Assembly (NCBI GenBank): GCA_001821915.1
Contig: MHOR01000005.1
Span: 1,406-9,608, forward strand
DNA from: Candidatus Staskawiczbacteria bacterium RIFCSPHIGHO2_02_FULL_34_10
Lineage (GTDB): Bacteria; Patescibacteriota; Minisyncoccia; Minisyncoccales; Staskawiczbacteraceae
DNA length: 8,203 nucleotides
Direction of reading: 5' to 3'
Below the pieces are notes generated by a model, which was given only the letters and a program-made list of their open reading frames with translations, had not been told where the DNA came from and did no database searches. Shown here in pieces: positions 1-4,249 of this stretch. The translations under genes and the position numbers were made by a program. How positions within the stretch are numbered: the first letter of the stretch is position 1; the number at the start of each line of letters is the position of its first letter.

Positions 1-8
1 CCATAACA

Positions 9-19
9 AGCGGTTTTTT
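9..19 (+). terminator. Probable 3' half of a terminator cut by the window edge
   Basis: The bases AGCGGTTTTT at 9-18 are identical to the 3' arm and T-run of the clear terminator at 4153-4162. The matching 5' arm would lie upstream of base 1. This would end a plus-strand gene outside the window, converging on the cold-shock gene. Only half of the structure is visible, so this is inference. Confidence 0.3.
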
Positions 20-37
20 GTTGAATTTTACTAACAT

Positions 38-66
38 AAAAGCCGCTGCTTCTGGCAACGGCTTTT
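38..66 (-). terminator. Rho-independent terminator of the cold-shock gene
   Basis: AAAAGCCG (38-45) and CGGCTTTT (59-66) form a perfect 8-bp stem. Inside it, TGC (47-49) pairs with GCA (55-57) around a five-base loop. On the minus strand the stem ends in a run of four T, about 20 bases past the cold-shock stop codon. The A/T ends make it usable from both sides. The short T-run makes it a moderate rather than strong terminator. Confidence 0.7.
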
Positions 67-86
67 ACTTTACTTACACTTTGAAT

Positions 87-284
87 TTATGCGCGTGTTA
101 CATTTTTTGCTGCTGGACCCTTTTGGCCTTCTTCAACATCAAAATTAACAGCGTCTCCAACTTTTAATTCATCAAATGATACACCTTGTAAATCATTAGC
201 ATGAAAGAAAAGATCTTTGACTTCACCTTCGCGAGCGATGAAACCAAAGTTTTTTTCTGTAAGAGTTTTAATTGTTCCTGTCAT
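87..284 (-). CDS. Cold-shock domain protein (CspA family)
   Basis: This is a 65-residue single cold-shock domain, the usual size for bacterial Csp proteins, which bind single-stranded RNA or DNA in the cytoplasm and melt mRNA secondary structure. The RNP1-like motif KNFGFI is at residues 11-16 and the RNP2-like DLFFH at 24-28. The C-terminal KGPAAKNV is the typical last-strand motif. The tryptophan normally found just before RNP1 (KWF in CspA) is absent; the segment reads IKTLTEKN. The Gly after the RNP1 lysine is Asn. The ATG at 284-282 fits the family start exactly. No Shine-Dalgarno motif precedes it. The gene stands alone, with a hairpin terminator just downstream and a palindromic leader region just upstream that could matter for temperature control. 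Cold induction is inferred from the family and is not shown by the sequence. Confidence 0.93.
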   Translation of the reverse strand: MTGTIKTLTEKNFGFIAREGEVKDLFFHANDLQGVSFDELKVGDAVNFDVEEGQKGPAAKNVTRA

Positions 285-294
285 GATTAGATTT

Positions 295-367
295 TTGGTG
301 TTGGATTTTGGGTTTTAGATCGTCGTTTTGCAACGTATAAAATCTATCACCTAATACCTAACACCTA
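295..367. repeat. Imperfect 26-bp-arm palindrome in the cold-shock leader
   Basis: Bases 295-320 and the reverse complement of 342-367 match at 19 of 26 positions. Inside the 21-base loop, CGTT (324-327) and AACG (332-335) form a second small stem over TTGC. The element begins 11 bases upstream of the cold-shock ATG, so it would be in the 5' leader of that mRNA if transcription starts beyond 367. It could be a leader RNA structure or a dispersed repeat; the sequence alone does not decide. Confidence 0.5.
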
Positions 368-437
368 TTTTATTTTACCTTGCCCCGATTTTCACCGACT
401 TTGCCAATATTAATTGGAAAAATCGTCCATCGATAAC

Positions 438-555
438 TCAAGATTTTTTATAATCAACTTTGAATTACGAAATGCCCATATAAAATGATTTTTCTTGTCT
501 TTCCCTCAAATTCCAAGAAAATATTTCGTAATTCAAAGTAATCAAGAATTTTTTA
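438..555. repeat. MITE-like element: 17-bp inverted repeats inside direct repeats
   Basis: ACTTTGAATTACGAAAT (457-473) is repeated as its exact reverse complement at 523-539. Within it, TTTTCTTG (490-497) pairs with CAAGAAAA (514-521), giving a nested stem. Outside it lie near-identical direct repeats, TCAAGATTTTTTA (438-450) and TCAAGAATTTTTTA (542-555), which differ by one A, and the 7-mer TAATCAA occurs at 451-457 and 539-545. There is no coding capacity. The structure resembles a small non-autonomous insertion or a palindromic intergenic repeat. No transposase is present in the window. Confidence 0.5.
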
Positions 556-666
556 GAAACCCGACCCCGTCTCTTTAAATACAAGTGTTTTGATATTAGC
601 ATTTAATACGCTTTATGTCAATAATAATTTCATAAAAATAGTGTTTTTTTATATTTTCAAGAGCAA

Positions 667-696
667 ACAAAATCCCTGCAAAAGCAGGGATTTTGT
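667..696 (-). terminator. Strong hairpin terminator of the membrane-protein gene
   Basis: ACAAAATCCCTGC (667-679) and GCAGGGATTTTGT (684-696) form a perfect 13-bp stem over a four-base loop. On the minus strand the 3' arm ends in ATTTTGTTTG. It lies 20 bases past the stop codon of the minus-strand gene. Its symmetry means it could also stop plus-strand transcripts. Confidence 0.85.
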
Positions 697-715
697 AATA
701 AATATTAGATATAAA

Positions 716-1435
716 TTATTTTGTGCCTTTTATAAAGTTTATAATGGATTTTTGTCCAGCTATAAAAAATAATATTGCAGGAAATATAATAAATTGCTCT
801 ATTAATTCAACTGTTGAACCACTTATTGCAAATAAATGAAATGTTTCGTTTATTATTTCCCAAAAATGCTGAACTCCTAAAAGTAACAGGAACACTCCAA
901 TAAAGGTTATGCTTTTTCCCGCCTGAGGACCACCTTTAATATAAAATAAATAAAGAGCACCAATAACGCCCAATAAAAATGCGATTAAGTGGTGTATGCC
1001 CAATTGTTCCCATGCAGACCCTGCTAATATGCCAAATAGTCCTTCATTTAGGATGGGCGCAAAGATAAACACTAGTATTGTAATATTTAACATTGCACCA
1101 AATACGATAACATCTTTAACGCCGAATCCCTGTGGATTGGGAGATCCGATAATTTTTTTAATTCTATATCCACCCCAAATCAAAGAAAGAAATCCTAAAT
1201 AAGCAATGATATGCCAGAAAATATGAAGAGTTATATCTTCTAAGCTTGATTCATATAAAGCAACAAAAACATTTGATAAGCCTATTAAAAAAAGACTCAT
1301 ACCAAATGATATGAAAACAACATTCATAATGCCTTTTCCGATTTTTTTAACTATATATAAATTAAGACCCAAACCTATTAATATAGCCCCATAAATTAAA
1401 AGCTGCATGAATTGCGCTATTTGTTCTATCTCCAT
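716..1435 (-). CDS. Seven-helix integral membrane protein of unknown function
   Basis: I do not recognise a named family. The 239-residue protein is almost entirely hydrophobic, with seven likely transmembrane helices near residues 11-29, 38-60, 68-90, 106-128, 147-166, 174-196 and 208-228. Helix 3 carries His71 and His75 one turn apart with Trp74; helix 5 begins with His148-His149; helix 6 has His190 with Trp192; His200 follows. Clustered membrane histidines occur in haem- or metal-binding membrane proteins, but nothing here proves binding. Residues 26-60 align without gaps to 161-195 (shared Leu-Tyr, three Gly and two Leu), suggesting an internal duplication of a helix-loop-helix unit. No signal peptide cleavage site or soluble domain is visible. 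The gene is transcribed divergently from the two-component operon, so a sensory partnership is possible but is only inference. The ATG start follows an A/T-only leader with no Shine-Dalgarno motif. Confidence 0.8.
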   Translation of the reverse strand: MEIEQIAQFMQLLIYGAILIGLGLNLYIVKKIGKGIMNVVFISFGMSLFLIGLSNVFVALYESSLEDITLHIFWHIIAYLGFLSLIWGGYRIKKIIGSPNPQGFGVKDVIVFGAMLNITILVFIFAPILNEGLFGILAGSAWEQLGIHHLIAFLLGVIGALYLFYIKGGPQAGKSITFIGVFLLLLGVQHFWEIINETFHLFAISGSTVELIEQFIIFPAILFFIAGQKSIINFIKGTK

Positions 1436-1473
1436 ATATTTTTTATTTTTTAATTATTTTACTTAATTTTATA

Positions 1474-1504
1474 ATTATAACATACAACAGCAAATAATTG
1501 TAAA
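1474..1504 (-). promoter_or_regulatory. Promoter for the seven-helix membrane protein
   Basis: Reading the minus strand, TGTTATAAT (1482-1474) is a consensus -10 with an extended TGn element. TTTACA (1504-1499) is five of six to the -35 consensus, but the 19-base spacing is long, so the extended -10 probably carries the promoter. Transcription would start about 30 bases before the ATG. Confidence 0.5.
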
Positions 1505-1510
1505 GCTTTA
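1501..1510. promoter_or_regulatory. Perfect 10-bp palindrome between divergent promoters
   Basis: TAAAGCTTTA is a perfect palindrome that overlaps the -35 of the leftward promoter and lies about 20 bases upstream of the rightward -35. Its position suits an operator controlling both directions. Ten bases of A/T-rich palindrome can arise by chance, so the call is tentative. Confidence 0.25.
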
Positions 1511-1513
1511 ACT

Positions 1514-1522
1514 TGTGGATAA
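1514..1522 (-). promoter_or_regulatory. Perfect DnaA-box 9-mer
   Basis: The minus strand reads TTATCCACA, the consensus DnaA box, in the AT-rich gap between two divergent promoters and 8 bases upstream of the rightward -35. A single box with no dnaA or dnaN neighbour does not make an origin. It might allow transcriptional control by DnaA, or be chance. Confidence 0.3.
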
Positions 1523-1529
1523 GTTTTTT

Positions 1530-1572
1530 TTGATGCAATATTATTTTGTGTTATAATATTCTAACGTATAAT
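1530..1572 (+). promoter_or_regulatory. Promoter of the two-component operon
   Basis: TTGATG (1530-1535) is followed 16 bases later by TATAAT (1552-1557), with an extended -10 TGT at 1549-1551. A second perfect TATAAT lies at 1567-1572, which may be an alternative -10 with a poor -35. Transcription from the first would start near 1564, giving a leader of about 70 bases before the first ATG. Confidence 0.6.
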
Positions 1573-1633
1573 ATTAAAAAGTCGATTACTCACTCAAATA
1601 ATAATTAAAAAAAAATAAAAATATAAAAATTAT

Positions 1634-1906
1634 ATGGAAAATCAAAATCAATATGAAGAGTTAATAACAGAAGTTATTGAAAAACAATCAATAATTTTAG
1701 GACCAGATATTGCTATTTTAAAAGCGCGCAATGTATCAGAGTTAGTTATAGATGATCAAGGCAAAGTTACAGAAATTAAAGGTGATAAAAAAGCCGCTCT
1801 TCAAAAAATAATCAATGTGTATGTAGAACTATCTGGCATGATAGTTAAAAATGCGTTAAGTTCTATTTTTGAAAAATATCCAGATGTTGAAAAAATAAAT
1901 CTATAA
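1634..1906 (+). CDS. Small protein of unknown function, first gene of the kinase operon
   Basis: I do not recognise a characterised family. The 90-residue protein is acidic, soluble and has no His, Cys or Trp, so it cannot be a histidine phosphotransfer domain or a metal site using those residues. By eye it is alpha-beta-alpha: an amphipathic helix (about 5-18), an ILGPDIAILKARNV helix (21-34), a beta-hairpin ELVIDDQGKVTEIKG (36-50), and a long helix (52-83) containing VELSG. There is no signal peptide or membrane segment. It is 20 bases upstream of the histidine kinase on the same strand, with the operon promoter directly before it. This placement suggests a regulator or partner of the kinase, which is inference. 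Its ATG follows an A/T-only leader with no ribosome binding motif. Its codon use and A/T content look like those of its neighbours. Confidence 0.8.
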   Translation: MENQNQYEELITEVIEKQSIILGPDIAILKARNVSELVIDDQGKVTEIKGDKKAALQKIINVYVELSGMIVKNALSSIFEKYPDVEKINL

Positions 1907-1926
1907 AAATTATTCTTTCTTTGTAA

Positions 1927-3666
1927 ATGGAAATACTTGTTGCATTATTTTTAGTTCTTTCCTCTATTTTAATAATTGGTGGTTTTTTTTACTGGAAAAT
2001 AAACAAACTAAAAAAGGATGTAGAAAAAAACGAACAAAAAATGCGCCGAGGTATGTATGAACTGGCTATTTTAAAAGAACTGGGAGATAGAACCGGTTAT
2101 TCTTTAAATATTCAAAATATTATTGATATTATAACTGGATCACTAAGGCAATTTATTGACTATAGCGTTACATCATACATATTTGTTGAACCTGAAAAGA
2201 TTATTTTTAAGGCTCACCTTGAAAAATCCGTTTCGCGTGAGTTTATAGACAGCATTAAAAAAAGAATGGTAAGCTCTTTATCTGCTATTTTGAACAAAGA
2301 TTTTAGCAAGACACGCATAGAAGAAATTCTTTCTGGCGCTATTTTAACTGAATATATGAATGAACCAGTACGTTCTTTTTTTAACATTCCTTTAGTTATT
2401 GGAGGCAGAGCTGTTGGAATTTTAACGATTGCAGACACTAAAACTGGACTATATAAGGAAGATGAAATGACTATTTTGTACAAAATTACAAAACAGGCAT
2501 CTAGCGCGATTACCTCTCTTCAAGAAGTAGTGGAAGCAGAGCAAAGAAAATTAAACGCAATGGTGTCTAGCATAAATGAAGGGGTGGTAATGACTGATAA
2601 GGACTATAAAATTGTTGTGGTAAACCCTGCCGCTAAAATTGCTGTAGGACTTGGCTTAAAAGAAGATGTTTCTATTTTTGATTTTATTGAAAAATTAGGA
2701 GGCAAATTTGACATTAAAGAGAAACTTGAAGAAAGTGTTAAATTAGATAAATTTTTAACCGTTGACGATATTTTAATTGATGATCGTTTTTTTCAAATTT
2801 TTGTATCTCCAGTTAAAAGCAGCTTTGGATTATCAAAAGATGAAATAATAGGAGCTGTGGTTGTTTTTCATGACATAACTTTAAAAAAGCAGGTTGAAAA
2901 AATGCGTGATGATTTTACCTCTATGATGGTTCATGAATTACGGTCTCCGCTAGATAATATTAAAAAGATAAGCGAATTATTGTTAAAAAAGAAAAAGTCA
3001 AAATCTGATTTAGAATATATGGGTTTTATTTTTCAAGATTCTACAAGAATGCTTGAGCTTGTTAATGACTTGCTAGATGTCGCCAAGCTTGAGGCTGGAA
3101 AATTTGAAATAGGCAAACAATCTGCTGATATTATCGAAATTATCAAAGAAAGGGCGAACTTCTTTAAAACGAATGCTAAGTTTTCTAAAGTGGCGTTAGA
3201 AACATATTTTGACCCAAATACTCCTTTAAAAATTGAATTTGATTCATCAAGAATTGTGCAAGTGTTAAATAATCTTCTTTCAAATGCAATTAAATTTACT
3301 CCAGAAAAAGGTACAGTTTCAATTCAAACTCTATTACACAAAAAGGGGCAAAATATAGAAGATGAAGCTAAGGTAATTGGAGCGAAATGGTTTTTGAATA
3401 AGAATCTAAAAAATATAAATAATATACCAAACTCTTTAATTGTGGCTGTTACAGATACTGGAGTTGGTCTTTCTCAAGATAAAATTGTTCAACTTTTTAG
3501 CAAATTCAAACAGTTTAGAGTAGCTATAGAAGCAGGAGAGAAAAAGGGAACAGGATTAGGACTTGTTGTTGTGAAAGGAATTGTTGAAGCGCATGGAGGA
3601 GTAGTTGGAGTAGCATCTCAAGAAGGCGTTGGGAGTAGCTTTTATTTTAATTTACCGTTATTATAA
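1927..3666 (+). CDS. Membrane-anchored sensor histidine kinase (TM-GAF-PAS-HisKA-HATPase)
   Basis: This 579-residue kinase autophosphorylates on a histidine and passes the phosphate to a response regulator, most likely the one encoded next. It has one N-terminal membrane helix (residues 2-24), a charged linker (25-43), a GAF-like domain (about 45-200), a PAS domain (about 208-322), a dimerisation/HisKA domain and a C-terminal ATPase domain. The H-box MVHELRSPLDNI has the phosphorylatable His336. The N-box has Asn453, G1 is DTGVG (510-514), the F-box LFSKF follows, and G2 is GTGLG (541-545). All catalytic motifs are intact. With no periplasmic domain, it should sense a cytoplasmic or membrane signal through GAF and PAS; the ligand is unknown. 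A polar insert of about 32 residues (471-502) sits between the N-box and G1. The ATG start places the helix at the extreme N-terminus and follows the upstream gene by 20 bases, with no Shine-Dalgarno motif. Confidence 0.95.
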   Translation: MEILVALFLVLSSILIIGGFFYWKINKLKKDVEKNEQKMRRGMYELAILKELGDRTGYSLNIQNIIDIITGSLRQFIDYSVTSYIFVEPEKIIFKAHLEKSVSREFIDSIKKRMVSSLSAILNKDFSKTRIEEILSGAILTEYMNEPVRSFFNIPLVIGGRAVGILTIADTKTGLYKEDEMTILYKITKQASSAITSLQEVVEAEQRKLNAMVSSINEGVVMTDKDYKIVVVNPAAKIAVGLGLKEDVSIFDFIEKLGGKFDIKEKLEESVKLDKFLTVDDILIDDRFFQIFVSPVKSSFGLSKDEIIGAVVVFHDITLKKQVEKMRDDFTSMMVHELRSPLDNIKKISELLLKKKKSKSDLEYMGFIFQDSTRMLELVNDLLDVAKLEAGKFEIGKQSADIIEIIKERANFFKTNAKFSKVALETYFDPNTPLKIEFDSSRIVQVLNNLLSNAIKFTPEKGTVSIQTLLHKKGQNIEDEAKVIGAKWFLNKNLKNINNIPNSLIVAVTDTGVGLSQDKIVQLFSKFKQFRVAIEAGEKKGTGLGLVVVKGIVEAHGGVVGVASQEGVGSSFYFNLPLL

Positions 3667-3705
3667 AAGTTAGTAAAAATAAACGTAAAAAACCCACTAC
3701 TATTA

Positions 3706-3722
3706 GTCCCGCAAAACGGGAC
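3706..3722 (+). other. GC-rich hairpin between kinase and regulator genes
   Basis: GTCCCG (3706-3711) and CGGGAC (3717-3722) form a perfect 6-bp stem over CAAAA, and TACT (3698-3701) can pair with AGTA (3723-3726) outside a one-sided bulge. No T-run follows on the plus strand, so it is not a normal terminator. It could stabilise an mRNA end or set the kinase-to-regulator ratio. Confidence 0.5.
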
Positions 3723-3732
3723 AGTATGAGTT

Positions 3733-3735
3733 AGG
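3733..3735 (+). promoter_or_regulatory. Weak ribosome binding site of the response regulator
   Basis: AGG (within TTAGGT) lies nine bases before the regulator ATG, which is good spacing. It is short, but it is the only Shine-Dalgarno-like motif among the plus-strand genes here. Confidence 0.35.
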
Positions 3736-3744
3736 TAAAAATAT

Positions 3745-4110
3745 ATGAAAAAAATATTAGTTGTAGAGGATGATTCAAAAATGAGAAAAATGCTTGTTGA
3801 TGCATTTAAAGATAGTGGCTTTAAAGTTGAACAAGCAGAAAATGGAGAGGAAGGACTAAAAGTAGCCTTAGATTTTAAACCAGATTCAATTTTATTGGAT
3901 CTTATGATGCCTATAATGGATGGTTTAACTATGTTAAATAGATTAAAAGAAGAAGAATGGGGTAAAAATATACCAGTTACTATTTTAACTAATTCGGGAG
4001 AATCAAGTAAAATAGCCGAGGCATTAGAAAAAGGAGTTTGTAAATATATAATTAAATCCGATCTTTCAATTGACGATATAGTTAAAAGGATTGGAGAAGA
4101 ATTACAATAA
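3745..4110 (+). CDS. Single-domain response regulator (CheY-like receiver)
   Basis: The 121-residue protein is a complete receiver domain and nothing else. The acidic pocket is Asp9-Asp10 (VVEDD), the phosphoacceptor is Asp52 (ILLDLMMP), the conserved Thr is Thr82 (TILTN) and the conserved Lys is Lys104 (YIIKSD). It should accept phosphate from the upstream kinase, 78 bases away on the same strand. With no DNA-binding or enzymatic output domain, it must act by binding another protein or by relaying phosphate onward, as CheY- and Spo0F-type regulators do. The target is not evident; no motility, pilus or chemotaxis gene is in the window. An intrinsic terminator closes the operon 26 bases after the stop. 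The start is the ATG that gives the canonical MKKILVVEDD. Confidence 0.95.
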   Translation: MKKILVVEDDSKMRKMLVDAFKDSGFKVEQAENGEEGLKVALDFKPDSILLDLMMPIMDGLTMLNRLKEEEWGKNIPVTILTNSGESSKIAEALEKGVCKYIIKSDLSIDDIVKRIGEELQ

Positions 4111-4136
4111 ACATTATTAAAAATTTATTATCATCT

Positions 4137-4162
4137 AAAAACCGCTGTTTATAGCGGTTTTT
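4137..4162 (+). terminator. Intrinsic terminator of the two-component operon
   Basis: AAAAACCGCT (4137-4146) and AGCGGTTTTT (4153-4162) form a perfect 10-bp stem over a six-base loop, ending in five T. It sits 26 bases after the regulator stop codon. Confidence 0.9.
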
Positions 4163-4184
4163 ATCGGTAACACGGTAAATATAC

Positions 4185-4216
4185 TTGACATTTTTAGGTT
4201 TTTAATGTAGCATTAA
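4185..4216 (+). promoter_or_regulatory. Helicase promoter with a palindrome over the -10
   Basis: A perfect TTGACA (4185-4190) is followed after 17 bases by TAGCAT (4208-4213), four of six to the -10 consensus. The inverted repeat TTAATG-TAG-CATTAA (4202-4216) covers the -10, a typical place for a repressor to bind. Transcription would start near 4220, about 30 bases before the ATG. Confidence 0.5.
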
Positions 4217-4249
4217 GTATCCTAAATATGGGACAATTAAATATATATT

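Larger units (their letters stand above)
285..715. other. Non-coding stretch with nested inverted repeats
   Basis: No credible gene lies in these 431 bases; the only open frame on the plus strand (590-772) runs through a terminator hairpin and into the 3' end of the membrane-protein gene. The stretch contains an imperfect palindrome at 295-367, a 17-bp perfect inverted repeat flanked by direct repeats at 438-555, GC-rich patches at about 377-405 and 557-573, and the hairpin terminator at 667-696. The upstream signals for the cold-shock gene must also lie here, but I could not pick a convincing promoter. Confidence 0.7.

Noticed and set aside
285..715. CRISPR array or tRNA in the long intergenic gap
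   Set aside because: The repeats are inverted or paired and not regularly spaced, and no cloverleaf with a T-arm consensus could be drawn.
590..772. 60-residue open frame on the plus strand
   Set aside because: It crosses the 667-696 terminator hairpin, overlaps the 3' end of the membrane-protein gene, and has low-complexity Lys/Phe/Tyr composition with no promoter or ribosome site.
996..1202. 68-residue open frame opposite the membrane-protein gene
   Set aside because: It lies wholly antisense to a convincing transmembrane coding sequence and shows no domain or start signal.
1474..1572. Replication origin in the divergent gap
   Set aside because: There is only one DnaA box and neither dnaA nor dnaN is nearby; AT-richness alone does not identify an origin in this AT-rich sequence.
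2214..2483. 89-residue minus-strand open frame inside the kinase
   Set aside because: It is antisense to the GAF region of an intact kinase and has no recognisable motif.
3706..3722. Hairpin read as a terminator between kinase and regulator
   Set aside because: No T-run follows on the plus strand, and a clear operon-ending terminator lies after the regulator.
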